64,000 bases of DNA from UBA4742 sp037138595 (GCA_037138595.1 JBAXIB010000005.1:1-64000); one strand, 5' to 3'. Positions 18,482 through 26,647 are shown, counted from the stretch's first letter. Translations and numbers: made by a program. The notes: generated by a model not told the origin, from the sequence alone.

Positions 18482-18516
18482 TGTCGGGTGCCGAATTTGC
18501 CTCGGCCGTAAACTCG

Positions 18517-18792
18517 TCAGCGTTCGGCGCTAGCGGGCAACTCGATTGAGTCAGCGGTCAATCGCAACAATTCGGCCAGTCCGTTGACAACGAGTTGAGG
18601 ATCGCCGCCATCAATCGCGATCTGACGCAATACTGGCCGAACCGTCTCGGACATAAACCGACCGAAATCAGCGACGAATGCGGACGAGATTTGGCGGCCC
18701 TCACCTGACTCGCTGAGTACGACCCGTTCGATCGGTTTCGATGATCCCGCGTCATCGGCGCCATCGTTGGTTTCCGAAGACATATCGCTCAT
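18517..18792 (-). CDS. Small hypothetical protein
   Basis: A 91-residue product with a disordered Ser/Asp/Gly-rich N terminus (to about residue 25) and a helical remainder (FVADFGRFMSETVRPVLRQIA, then LVVNGLAELLRLTADSI). There is no signal peptide or membrane helix. I do not recognise a family. A second ATG lies three codons downstream. It is divergent from the flavodoxin gene across a 120-nt gap. Confidence 0.55.
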   Translation of the reverse strand: MSDMSSETNDGADDAGSSKPIERVVLSESGEGRQISSAFVADFGRFMSETVRPVLRQIAIDGGDPQLVVNGLAELLRLTADSIELPASAER

Positions 18793-18912
18793 GATTCTCC
18801 CATCGACTGATTCCTTCAGGCCCTGCGATCGTCTGCGACAGTAGTCCTGTTCTCACGAAGCGGTCAGGCCTGCTAGAAACAACCTTTCGGTTCCCGGCAG
18901 CTAGGACTCGTC

Positions 18913-19335
18913 ATGCAGGTCGTGATCATCTACGAAAGCCTCACCGGCAATACCGAGCGTGCAGCGCGATTGATCGCTGACGCGTTCTTTGACCGGGGCG
19001 TGGCATCCAAGATTTTTCCTGTCGGCGCAGCCGACCCGCAGGCAATCAGCAGCGCCGATCTCGTCATCGCTGGTAGCTGGACCGATGGACTGTTCGTTGT
19101 CGGCCAAAAACCCGCCAAGCGCAAAAAGTTTGCCCAACTACCTGAGCTTTCGAACAAACGCTGCGTCGTTTTCTGTACCTACGCGCTCGACCCAGGCAAA
19201 ACCCTCGACAAGCTGTCAGCAGTCCTTTCGAAAAATGGTGCCGATGTACTCGGCGGAATGGCGATCAAGCGTTCAAATCTGGCCGATGATGCCAATGAAT
19301 TTGTCGAGCGCGTCATGCAACTCGCGCCTGCTTGA
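18913..19335 (+). CDS. Flavodoxin-like protein
   Basis: A 140-residue protein that opens with VVIIYESLTGNTERAARLIAD, the phosphate-binding T/S-x-T-G-x-T loop of flavodoxins that holds FMN. The middle strand VIAGSWTDGLF and the later segment CTYALDPGKTL correspond to the loops that flank the isoalloxazine ring. It is shorter than long-chain flavodoxins and matches actinobacterial flavodoxin-family proteins of unknown redox partner. It stands alone between a small gene and a convergent ClC gene. Confidence 0.88.
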   Translation: MQVVIIYESLTGNTERAARLIADAFFDRGVASKIFPVGAADPQAISSADLVIAGSWTDGLFVVGQKPAKRKKFAQLPELSNKRCVVFCTYALDPGKTLDKLSAVLSKNGADVLGGMAIKRSNLADDANEFVERVMQLAPA

Positions 19336-19373
19336 CCACTTACGCGACCGCAGTTACTCCCGCAGCAAGTCAA

Positions 19374-20765
19374 TCAAGGCAGCGCAGCCCGGTTTGGCCC
19401 GTCAGTCTGGTTTGGCCCCACAGCACTCATCGGTTCGGCTGGTCCGTCAGGCGTAAGTCGCGCCGAAGCGACATAGGCGACTACGACCGCGACGATGATG
19501 AGCGGCATCAGCGCCACCGCGTCCGATTGCAAAAACACCGAGGTCAGCAACACTGAAGTTAAGGGCATGCCGAGCATCGCGACGAGCATCGCACCCATAC
19601 CCATGGCCACGCCGGCGATCATTGGTAACCCGGCGAAGTGGGACAATGCCATACCTCCAGCGGCTCCAATAAACATGCCAGGAAAGACTGGGCCACCGCG
19701 AAAACCGCTCATCGATGCTGCATACGCCATTCCTTTAAAAAGCGACAGCAACACCAGCGCACCCACGGACCACTGCCCTGTTTGTTCGACCAGCGTTGCC
19801 AACGACGATTCGCCAGAGAACAACACGAACGATGAACTTTTACCTGAGAGCTGCCCGAATGCGATTGCCATCGCCGCAATCGCTAGGCCAAGCAGCGGAG
19901 TAAAAATCAAGGCACGCCGAGCCACGATGGGCTGCAAACCAATCGCCGCTTTTTTAATGCCGGTTCCCACCAGTGACGCGACGAGCCCGATCGCAATTGC
20001 CCACGCGAATTCGCTAACCGTTGGCGATTCAAACGACGGGATATTGGGAATCGCCAAACTGAACTCGCCGAAACCACCCCATTGATTGAGCCCAACAAAC
20101 ACCAGCGCTCCGATGCCCGATGCCAGCAGTCCTGGGACCAAGACCACCCCCAGCAACGCGCCACCAATTCCCGTCAGTTCGAGCATCAAAAACGCACCAA
20201 CAAGGGGGGAACCAAGCAACGCGCTTACTGCGGCGAAACTTCCCGCCGCTCCGACGAGCACACTTGCGCCCGCAGGTGCTCCTTTCATGAGCAGGTGAAC
20301 CGCCCACACGCCGAGGCCGCTGCCTATCGCGATTAATGGTGCCTCGGGACCAAGCACCGCTCCAAGGCAGAGCGACGCAAGTGCCGCAAGCAGGATTCCC
20401 GGTAACTCAATCGGCTGAACTGCTCCGCTGGCGTGAAAACCTTCCGCGGGACGATGACCACCTGTTCCTGGCAAATACGTGATCGCTGCGGCAACAAGTA
20501 GGCCGCTCAGTGTGAGTGGAATAGCCGGCCACCACCATGGCTCGCTACTAAACCCGAGCTGGATCGGCAGTGTTTGAAAGACATAATTTTCCGACTTCGA
20601 GACGAAGACGAGAAATGAAAACGAAATGATGGCGATGGGGATACCGATCAGCGCGCCAAATAACAACAGTCCGATATAGCTGCGACTCTTTAGGAGTTCG
20701 ACCGGATCGATCGCTGACGGATCCGTCGTGTTCAGGTCGATTGCTGAGTCGTCTGCATCGCTCAT
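19374..20765 (-). CDS. ClC-family chloride channel/antiporter, atypical filter
   Basis: A 463-residue membrane protein with about 11 hydrophobic helices. The second ClC signature appears as GPEAPLIAIGSGLG (canonical G-R/K-E-G-P), retaining the gating glutamate, and the third as GFRGGPVFPGMFIGAAGG. The first signature GSGIP, whose Ser binds Cl-, is replaced by GTGGHRP. This suggests a divergent anion selectivity or a distant subfamily. The start at 20765 is chosen because preceding residues are Arg/Gly-rich; the frame is open to 20831. It is convergent with the flavodoxin gene. Confidence 0.85.
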   Translation of the reverse strand: MSDADDSAIDLNTTDPSAIDPVELLKSRSYIGLLLFGALIGIPIAIISFSFLVFVSKSENYVFQTLPIQLGFSSEPWWWPAIPLTLSGLLVAAAITYLPGTGGHRPAEGFHASGAVQPIELPGILLAALASLCLGAVLGPEAPLIAIGSGLGVWAVHLLMKGAPAGASVLVGAAGSFAAVSALLGSPLVGAFLMLELTGIGGALLGVVLVPGLLASGIGALVFVGLNQWGGFGEFSLAIPNIPSFESPTVSEFAWAIAIGLVASLVGTGIKKAAIGLQPIVARRALIFTPLLGLAIAAMAIAFGQLSGKSSSFVLFSGESSLATLVEQTGQWSVGALVLLSLFKGMAYAASMSGFRGGPVFPGMFIGAAGGMALSHFAGLPMIAGVAMGMGAMLVAMLGMPLTSVLLTSVFLQSDAVALMPLIIVAVVVAYVASARLTPDGPAEPMSAVGPNQTDGPNRAALP

Positions 20766-21082
20766 TGCGCCGCGACCGACTTCTGTGTCGTCGCGAGTGT
20801 CGCCAGTTGAACCTTCACGGCGCGCCGGCACACTGTGGGTGAATTCCGCACTGGTCCCCCTCTATATTACTCGGCGATTCTCAAAAGAATCGACCTACCG
20901 AATGCCATTTTGTGGCTGCCGCCAACTTACTCCGACGCCTGGTGCACCAAGTCCACATCTCGACAACAAGGAAGCTCCTCGCTCAACCTCGAGCGGCGGA
21001 GCACGAGGGAACGAGGAGCTTCCGATGGGAAACTAGATCAGTTTTCGCGTCACAGCCAAGCCGACTACGGTGAACTCCGCTG
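20766..21082. other. Noncoding gap holding a long hairpin
   Basis: No gene is visible in these 317 nt between the ClC start and tRNA-Val, apart from the possible upstream extension of the ClC frame to 20831. The main structure is a 12-bp perfect inverted repeat (GGAAGCTCCTCG at 20970-20981 and CGAGGAGCTTCC at 21012-21023) with an inner CCTCG/CGAGG pair. On the plus strand the right arm contains GAGGAG followed 7 nt later by ATGGGAAACTAG, a three-codon frame. Confidence 0.5.
20970..21023 (+). repeat. Perfect 12-bp inverted repeat (stable hairpin)
   Basis: The arms GGAAGCTCCTCG and CGAGGAGCTTCC are separated by 30 nt that contain a nested CCTCG/CGAGG pair, so either strand can form a long stem. 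No T tract follows on the plus strand, which argues against a plain terminator. It lies 59 nt before tRNA-Val and about 200 nt upstream of the divergently oriented ClC start. It may be part of a leader RNA or a small RNA; the sequence alone does not decide. Confidence 0.7.
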
Positions 21083-21159
21083 GGGCGGGTAGCTCAGTCT
21101 GGTAGAGCGCTCGGCTTACACCCGAGTTCGCGTCGGTTCGAACCCGGCCCCGCCCACCA
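21083..21159 (+). tRNA. tRNA-Val (anticodon TAC)
   Basis: A complete cloverleaf of 77 nt: acceptor GGGCGGG/CCCGCCC, D stem GCTC/GAGC, anticodon stem CTCGG/CCGAG with loop CTTACAC (anticodon TAC), T stem GTCGG/CCGGC with TTCGAAC loop, discriminator A and an encoded CCA end. It reads GUA and, with wobble, other valine codons. Confidence 0.97.
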
Positions 21160-21191
21160 ACGGCCGATATCCCATGCCTGGGCGGCGCCAA

Positions 21192-21707
21192 CTAGCGATC
21201 TGAATCAGACCGAAATGGTCGCGCCTGTGGGGATCGAGCAGATCGAGCTAACGCCACGAGCGCTTGGCCCGTTTCGACTTGGAGTCGCGGAAGCGCATCA
21301 GCCCGAAACCATGCAACCTCGATAATTTCTGGCGAGCAAGGACGGGCAAGATTTGATTCACTATCTGCCGCCGGCCGAGCGCGAAAAATCAGATCGATCC
21401 GCTGCTGATCGGGATCGACGACGACTGCCGGTTCACCGACCAGTTCGATGCGGAGTCCGACCTCTTCGAACACCTCTCGCACTGCCGCCATCGCTGGCTC
21501 TTCGCCCCGCTGCAACAGCCCGCCCGGAACTCCCCAGCCCGACCGATAGCCGTGGCGAACCATCAAGACGTCGCCATCGCTTCGCTCAATGTGACAGATC
21601 GCACCAACCGTGAACGATGGGGACACAAATCGCACCGACCAGCGCCGAAGGAACGGCGGAAAGTAACGGAAGACGCTCAACGCAAAGCGATGTGGCCAAC
21701 CAGACAT
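21192..21707 (-). CDS. Nudix hydrolase
   Basis: A 171-residue protein with a complete Nudix box (GGLLQRGEEPAMAAVREVFEEVGL, given in parts: G-x5-E at about 65-71 and REVFEEVG at about 80-87), which coordinates the divalent metal that hydrolyses nucleoside-diphosphate-linked substrates. The N-terminal segment RYFPPFLRRW precedes the beta-strand core. The substrate cannot be named. It is 71 nt after an inositol-monophosphatase-like gene on the same strand and may be co-transcribed. Confidence 0.92.
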   Translation of the reverse strand: MSGWPHRFALSVFRYFPPFLRRWSVRFVSPSFTVGAICHIERSDGDVLMVRHGYRSGWGVPGGLLQRGEEPAMAAVREVFEEVGLRIELVGEPAVVVDPDQQRIDLIFRARPAADSESNLARPCSPEIIEVAWFRADALPRLQVETGQALVALARSARSPQARPFRSDSDR

Positions 21708-21778
21708 ACACCAAGCCTAGGGGCCAAGCCATGGCGCGCTTCGACTCTTTGCGCCCGGGCGAATTGGGCGAGCAGCAA

Positions 21779-22534
21779 TCAGTCTGTGCGGGGGAACGAG
21801 CGCCGAGCCGCCAACAGCTCATTGAGCAAGTTGTCCGTTGCCGCTGCTACCGGGGTTCGCCGCTCGTGATGACCAAGGACCACTAAGTCACGTCCCTCAG
21901 CGTCGACCACCAATGCCCCCGCTTCATTGCACACCAACATTCCGCCGAGATAATCCCACGACCCGTGCGCGTTCCAACTGCAATCCAAATAGCCATCCAA
22001 TACGCCGCTAGCCACTGCACACAGATCTAAGGCCGCCGCGCCCAACGCTCGAAACTGTCGCCATCCAAGGTGAGTCGGCGGAAATCCAGACAGGCCAATC
22101 ATCGACTCCGACATCGTCGACGCAGCAGAGGGATGAATCGCCACACCATTTCGAGTCGCTCCCCCGCCGCGAACGGCCTGAAACACCTCACCGGAAACAA
22201 GGTTTCGAACCACCGCCGCGCGCGCTCCATCAGCATCGACGGCGCACAGACTGGTCGCATACCAAGGAATTGAATGCGATGCATTAGTTGATCCGTCGAG
22301 CGGATCGATAACGATCGTCAGGGCAGCATCAGGACGATGCCGTCCGGATTCCTCGCTCAACACGCCCACACCCGCAGATTCAAGAATACGCAGCGCTACC
22401 GCGTCAGCTGCGATGTCACTGCGATATTGACCATCGCGGGTGCCTGCAAGCGCCCAGTCATCAAGATCGCCCAGTGCGCGAGCAATCGCTTCGGCCGTCT
22501 CGTGAAGCAGATTAAGAAGGTTGTCATCGTCCAC
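21779..22534 (-). CDS. Inositol monophosphatase family protein
   Basis: A 251-residue lithium-sensitive-phosphatase-fold enzyme. Metal ligands are visible in LSEESG (about residue 60), IDPLDGSTN (about 76-84) and GSWDYLGG (about 192-199), so catalysis on a phosphomonoester is likely. Substrates in this family include myo-inositol-1-phosphate, histidinol phosphate and 3'-phosphoadenosine phosphates; none can be chosen here. It starts with GTG. A Nudix gene follows on the same strand. Confidence 0.9.
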   Translation of the reverse strand: MDDDNLLNLLHETAEAIARALGDLDDWALAGTRDGQYRSDIAADAVALRILESAGVGVLSEESGRHRPDAALTIVIDPLDGSTNASHSIPWYATSLCAVDADGARAAVVRNLVSGEVFQAVRGGGATRNGVAIHPSAASTMSESMIGLSGFPPTHLGWRQFRALGAAALDLCAVASGVLDGYLDCSWNAHGSWDYLGGMLVCNEAGALVVDAEGRDLVVLGHHERRTPVAAATDNLLNELLAARRSFPRTD

Positions 22535-22619
22535 GCGACCTTGACGGTAGCCGTGCGGGCCGAGTCGTGGCAGGCTTGGGGCTCATCAACCGCAAGCCAC
22601 GCCAGAGGAGCACCCAGAC

Positions 22620-23180
22620 TTGGCCGTCATCGACGTCCCCGGCTTTGTCGCCGATCTGAAAGATCACGCAGTCGACCATCAGTTTCACGTTCACGACGAA
22701 CGGCACTTTGTCGAGACGTACTCATTGCGTCAGGCATGGGAGGTTGACCTCCATCCTGAGGATGCGTGCGGCGGCCCACTTGATCTTCACCTGTCACTTG
22801 AGGTTGACCCTCGCACGATGCTCACCTTTGAAGACCAGATGCTCGCTCTCGCCGAGTCGAGTGATCCTCCGGAAGGTTTCACCTTCCCATTGGTGTTCAC
22901 CTGGATCCTGCCTCCCCTACCCAAAGGCCCAGACTTGTTGGTTCTTGCCACCGAGATGGCCGGCGTAGGCGGCACCGTACTGCCGCTCGAAGTTTCGGCC
23001 ATTGACTCGTTCGCGTCGGTTACCGATGCCGCCGAACGAAGCCTCACCATCGTGTCTCGCGTCGAGGTTGGGCTCGATCGCATCTTCCTTGGACAGGAAC
23101 AGTTGTGCGACATCCTTGACCGCTGTCACGAAGTGAGCAGTTATTTGCTTGAGCGCGCTCCAAAGTGGCTCGATGAATAG
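22620..23180 (+). CDS. Conserved hypothetical protein
   Basis: A 186-residue protein that probably starts at TTG 22620, because GAGGAG lies 9 nt upstream and no nearby ATG is in frame. The product is acidic, has no signal peptide or membrane helix, and consists of mixed strands and helices (for example DVPGFVADLKDHAVDHQF and a C-terminal helical segment CDILDRCHEVSSYLLERAP). I do not recognise a family. The next gene starts 9 nt later and is likely translated from the same mRNA. Confidence 0.7.
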   Translation: MAVIDVPGFVADLKDHAVDHQFHVHDERHFVETYSLRQAWEVDLHPEDACGGPLDLHLSLEVDPRTMLTFEDQMLALAESSDPPEGFTFPLVFTWILPPLPKGPDLLVLATEMAGVGGTVLPLEVSAIDSFASVTDAAERSLTIVSRVEVGLDRIFLGQEQLCDILDRCHEVSSYLLERAPKWLDE

Positions 23181-23189
23181 CGGCGACCA

Positions 23190-23699
23190 ATGAGCGCACG
23201 GCGAGAAGTGCTCGAATTCACGACCGACAACCTTGAACCGGCGCTCAGTGAGATGGTCGCCATCGCCCGAGCGCGCGATGGCTGGGTCAACATACGACCA
23301 AGGCCCGTCGAGAATCCCGCTGAGTTTATGACCGAGTTCGCATCTGATCCCGTCGCTTCGCCGCTCGGATTATTCGGCCGGCGAAAGCCGATCACCCTTG
23401 AGGGCACTTGGGTTCCTGGCCGCTCAACGCGAAACGGCACTGACCCCGACTCGGTCGGACTCGAACACCCCGCCGGGCGATTCGGTGTTCGACAACTTCG
23501 CGACGGAGGCAGTCCGGTGCCGAAGGCCTGGAAGGTGGTAACCGACAGCACCCGACGAGGACTCGTCCTGCGGGTGCCCCCGAGCGACGACATCGAGAAT
23601 AACTGCCGAACCATCTTGTCGTGGTTGTTGACCGCTGCGACAACGCTGGCGCCAATTCAGGTTAATGGGCGCTGGCAAGTTGAGGTCAACCGCCGCTAG
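23190..23699 (+). CDS. Conserved hypothetical protein
   Basis: A 169-residue basic protein without signal or membrane segments. The first part is helical (LEPALSEMVAIARARDGW), followed by strands around LGLFGRRKPITLEGTW and a C-terminal segment RTILSWLLTAATTLAPIQVNGRWQVEV. I do not recognise a family. It starts 9 nt after the previous unknown gene, so the two probably act together. Confidence 0.7.
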   Translation: MSARREVLEFTTDNLEPALSEMVAIARARDGWVNIRPRPVENPAEFMTEFASDPVASPLGLFGRRKPITLEGTWVPGRSTRNGTDPDSVGLEHPAGRFGVRQLRDGGSPVPKAWKVVTDSTRRGLVLRVPPSDDIENNCRTILSWLLTAATTLAPIQVNGRWQVEVNRR

Positions 23700-23746
23700 C
23701 ACGCGACTCGATCGACGCGAAATGGTCGACGTCGATGAGGTAGTGA

Positions 23747-24634
23747 TCAGGTAACAGCGAACCCAGCGTCCGCGACCAATTGTTCACTAATTGTCCAAAG
23801 CTTTTCGACGTTTTCATCTGATTGCGCCGATTTCGACATGCGCCCAACCTTGCTGCGAGCGTAATAACCACCCGTGGAGCCTTCGACCTCAGCCGACGTT
23901 GCAAGGTAAATCGATGTCTTTGCACCGGCCTTCGATGAAATCTCGAATGGTCGAATGATTTTGTTTCCTAGTCCCATCAATCCGCCAAGATCGCCGTCCA
24001 TGCCAAATCCGCTGCGCACGGGACCAGGGTGACAGCAATTCGCGGTGACAACCGACGCGTCGAGACGTTTTGCCAAACCGCGGGTAAACAAAATGTTTGC
24101 CAGTTTTGATTGGGCATAGGCGTGCATTGCCACGTACTTGCGTTCTGCATTCAGGTCGCTCCAATGCATTCCACGGTTCGCGAAATGGTGGCCGACAGAT
24201 GCCAAGTTCACTATCCGACTCGGCCCGGATTGCTTGAGTCGATCGAGCAAATAATGGGTGAATACGAACGGACCAAGATGATTGACACCAAATGTTTGCT
24301 CGAATCCCTGAGCCGTCAGTTCACGCGATGACCATACGCCTCCAGCATTGTTAACGAGCACATCAATTCGGTTCCAGCGTTCCAAAATCGAATCGGCCGA
24401 GGTACGAACCGAGCCCAAATCACTGAGGTCCAACTCGACCACGTGCACATCGTCACTACCTGAACGAGACCGAATGTCGTCAGCTGCGACCGCGGCCTTG
24501 GCCAGGTTTCGACAGGCCAACACCGTCGTAATCCCCGACGATGCCAAGCTCAGCGCAGTTTCCTTTCCGATGCCGGTGTTCGAGCCCGTAACCACGGCGA
24601 CCGATTTTGATTTCAGGTTAGTCATGGCGCTCAT
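23747..24634 (-). CDS. Short-chain dehydrogenase/reductase (retinol-dehydrogenase-like)
   Basis: A 295-residue classical SDR. The cofactor motif TGSNTGIGKE is at about residues 16-25, NNAGG near 91 and the catalytic pair Y-x-x-x-K in YAQSKLANILF near 172-176, so the active site is complete. The sequence resembles the retinol dehydrogenase/WW-domain oxidoreductase group that prefers NADP(H), but the real substrate is unknown. A second ATG three codons later is an alternative start. It is divergent from the pentapeptide-repeat gene pair. Confidence 0.9.
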   Translation of the reverse strand: MSAMTNLKSKSVAVVTGSNTGIGKETALSLASSGITTVLACRNLAKAAVAADDIRSRSGSDDVHVVELDLSDLGSVRTSADSILERWNRIDVLVNNAGGVWSSRELTAQGFEQTFGVNHLGPFVFTHYLLDRLKQSGPSRIVNLASVGHHFANRGMHWSDLNAERKYVAMHAYAQSKLANILFTRGLAKRLDASVVTANCCHPGPVRSGFGMDGDLGGLMGLGNKIIRPFEISSKAGAKTSIYLATSAEVEGSTGGYYARSKVGRMSKSAQSDENVEKLWTISEQLVADAGFAVT

Positions 24635-24756
24635 GTTCTCACACGCTTCTCAATGCGAACTGATCATGCCGAAGTACCTCGGGGAATCAGTATTGACAGG
24701 CCGCAATTGGGCTCGGCAGTCGGTAGGTTGGTCAGGCATCTAGCGAAAGTTTGGAC

Positions 24757-25284
24757 ATGGCCGATCTGCTCATCGTCAACGGGTACGCCATCGAACCCGG
24801 CACCGACCTGACCGCGGCGGAATTGTCCCGAGCGGAGCTTTCGTTTGCTCGGCTCAGCGGAGCCACTTTGAACCGAGCCAACTTGACCTATGCCAATTTG
24901 GCTTATGCCCACCTCACTAAAGCAACGCTTGTTTTCGCGCGGCTTGCTGAGTGCGACCTCACGGGAGCCAACCTCTGGGGAGCCAACTTCACCGACGCGG
25001 ACCTCACCGACGCGGATGCAACTCGAGCCAATTTTTATTACGCGAATCTCACCAACTGCGACTTATCCCGCACCAACCTCACCCGGACCAATCTAACCGG
25101 CGCCAATCTCACCAACGCCGACCTCATTGGGGCCAACCTCACGAGTGCAAACCTCACGCACGCTAATCTTGACGGGGCCAACCTCACGGGGGCGATCTTG
25201 ACTAATGCCCGAGGATTGCCAAGCTCATTGCGCGTTGACGCGAATGGGCGTCACGATGACATGGGATCGCCATTTCATCGGTGA
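24757..25284 (+). CDS. Pentapeptide-repeat protein (paralogue 2)
   Basis: A 175-residue cytoplasmic protein with about 27 tandem A(D/N)LxX repeats from residue 16 onward, predicting a right-handed beta-helix. Aromatic residues are inserted at several stacked positions (FYY, LWG, LTY), unlike paralogue 1. Its leader NGYAIEPGTDL matches the leader of the protein at 9369, indicating common descent rather than just shared repeats. I prefer the ATG at 24757 over a TTG two codons upstream. Another pentapeptide gene begins 34 nt downstream. Confidence 0.88.
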   Translation: MADLLIVNGYAIEPGTDLTAAELSRAELSFARLSGATLNRANLTYANLAYAHLTKATLVFARLAECDLTGANLWGANFTDADLTDADATRANFYYANLTNCDLSRTNLTRTNLTGANLTNADLIGANLTSANLTHANLDGANLTGAILTNARGLPSSLRVDANGRHDDMGSPFHR

Positions 25285-25317
25285 ACGTGCGATCGCTGAT
25301 TCCGATACGATGCTGGG

Positions 25318-26016
25318 ATGAACAACCTCGGCGAAAGCGACTTGACCGCGGATGCGGAGGCGTCGAACGGTGGTTCTCCACGACATCGCCGTCGTCGTCA
25401 GCGGGCAATCATTGCAATCGTGGCGACCGTGCTCGTCGCGTTTGGAGCGCTCGCGTTCGCCACTCGCAGCAGCACTGAGGGCACCGCCGGCACCGCGACG
25501 ACTGTAAAACCGACCACAACGACCACGGCATCGACGACAACGACAACGACCACAGTACTGGTGGTCAATGGGTGCACGTTCGGGCCGAATATGGTTTGCC
25601 GCGGTTTCGACCTGTCGGGAACAAGCGCCGAGGGCTTCGATTTGAACCACGCTCACTTGGACTGCGACATCACGGTCAATCCTGAGAAGTGCACGATTTT
25701 AGGTGATGACAACGGCGCTTCGTACCTACAAGACATTGATCTGAGCGATGCAGACCTCACCAGAGCATTCGTCCAGTGGGTGACATTGAATAATGCCAAA
25801 CTAAATCGTGCCAAGCTCAATGGCACTCATCTCGAACACGCTGGCCTGGCCAGCGCAGACTTAACCGGCGCAGACTTGACCGGAGCTTTTTTGACCGGTG
25901 CCACCACCGATGCAACCACGAAATTTACCGGGGCGACATGGTCGAGTACTACGTGCCCCAACGGCACCCTCAACATCGGGACAAACCCCTGCACTGCGGC
26001 GCAGATGAAGAGTTGA
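25318..26016 (+). CDS. Membrane-anchored extracytoplasmic pentapeptide-repeat protein
   Basis: A 232-residue protein with a basic N terminus (PRHRRRRQR), one transmembrane helix (about residues 30-50), a Thr-rich linker (residues about 58-80) and an outer domain. The outer domain starts with VNGCTFGPNMVCRGFDL, a cysteine-bearing version of the NGYxIxPGxDL leader, and continues with about 15 irregular pentapeptide repeats and four or more Cys that could form disulfides. It ends with WSSTTCPNGT, a common cap. It is 34 nt after paralogue 2, so both may be co-expressed on the two sides of the membrane. Confidence 0.85.
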   Translation: MNNLGESDLTADAEASNGGSPRHRRRRQRAIIAIVATVLVAFGALAFATRSSTEGTAGTATTVKPTTTTTASTTTTTTTVLVVNGCTFGPNMVCRGFDLSGTSAEGFDLNHAHLDCDITVNPEKCTILGDDNGASYLQDIDLSDADLTRAFVQWVTLNNAKLNRAKLNGTHLEHAGLASADLTGADLTGAFLTGATTDATTKFTGATWSSTTCPNGTLNIGTNPCTAAQMKS

Positions 26017-26043
26017 CCCCACGCGATCTGCAGTTCAATCCGG

Positions 26044-26116
26044 TGGGCCTGGATGGGATCGAACCATCGACCGAGGGATTATGAGTCCCCTGCTCTAACC
26101 ACTGAGCTACAGGCCC
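26044..26116 (-). tRNA. tRNA with CAT anticodon (Ile2 or elongator Met)
   Basis: A complete 73-nt cloverleaf on the minus strand: acceptor GGGCCTG/CAGGCCC, anticodon stem GGGGA/TCCCT with loop CTCATAA, T stem GATGG/CCATC, discriminator A. The CCA end is not encoded (CCG follows). The arms resemble the tRNA-Ile whose CAT anticodon is modified by TilS to lysidine, but elongator tRNA-Met has the same loop, so identity is left open. Confidence 0.93.
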
Positions 26117-26182
26117 GAAGTGGGCACCTTATGAAAAATTCAGACGCCCCTGCGGCCATTCGTGGTCACAGGGCCACCGCAG

Positions 26183-26255
26183 CTCCGGGGGTGGGGCTCG
26201 AACCCACGACAATCGCATTAACAGTGCGGTGCTCTGCCAGCTGAGCTACCCCGGA
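26183..26255 (-). tRNA. tRNA-Asn (anticodon GTT)
   Basis: A complete 73-nt cloverleaf on the minus strand: acceptor TCCGGGG/CCCCGGA, D stem GCTC/GAGC, loop CTGTTAA (anticodon GTT), T stem GTGGG/CCCAC, discriminator G. The outermost anticodon-stem pair is a C-A mismatch (27-43). The CCA end is not encoded. Confidence 0.95.
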
Positions 26256-26368
26256 AGGGCGGAGTCCGACATTAGCAGCCTCCAATGGGGTCACTTACTC
26301 ATCTGCACCCTCGGGGATTTTCACGGCGAATCCTGCCCCAGGTTCGAACTATGACCTAAACAATAGAG

Positions 26369-26647
26369 ATGCGATTCAAAACCGGGTTGGCGATGGGGTT
26401 TGCGCTTGGCTACTTCTACGGCACCAAAGCCGGACAGCAGCGCTATCAACAAATCGATCGGTACTTGACCCAGATGCGCCAAAGTGACGCCTACCAAGAT
26501 CTTCGCAGTCGGGTAGTCGAACTCGTCGACGACAACATGATGCGAGCGCGAGGCGCCGTCCAAGACGCGGCCTTCGGCGCGGGAACTCCGCGAACTGACT
26601 CGATGCCATCGCCATTCGATTACAGCGGCGACCCAACTCTCAACTGA
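26369..26647 (+). CDS. YtxH-like small membrane-associated protein
   Basis: A 92-residue protein with a short hydrophobic N-terminal helix (TGLAMGFALGYFYGTKAG), an amphipathic helix, and a disordered Pro/Ser-rich tail. The G-x-x-x-G-Y-x-x-G-T-K-A-G-x-x-R pattern is typical of YtxH-type general-stress proteins of actinobacteria. It probably associates with the membrane. It is convergent with rpoD, whose end lies 36 nt away. Confidence 0.75.
   Translation: MRFKTGLAMGFALGYFYGTKAGQQRYQQIDRYLTQMRQSDAYQDLRSRVVELVDDNMMRARGAVQDAAFGAGTPRTDSMPSPFDYSGDPTLN

Noticed and set aside
20766..21020. Possible fluoride riboswitch upstream of the atypical ClC gene.
   Set aside because: The conserved crcB-motif sequence elements are not present; only the generic long hairpin is seen.
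25500..25560. ACC/ACG/ACA repeats resembling a microsatellite.
   Set aside because: They encode the Thr-rich linker of the anchored pentapeptide protein.
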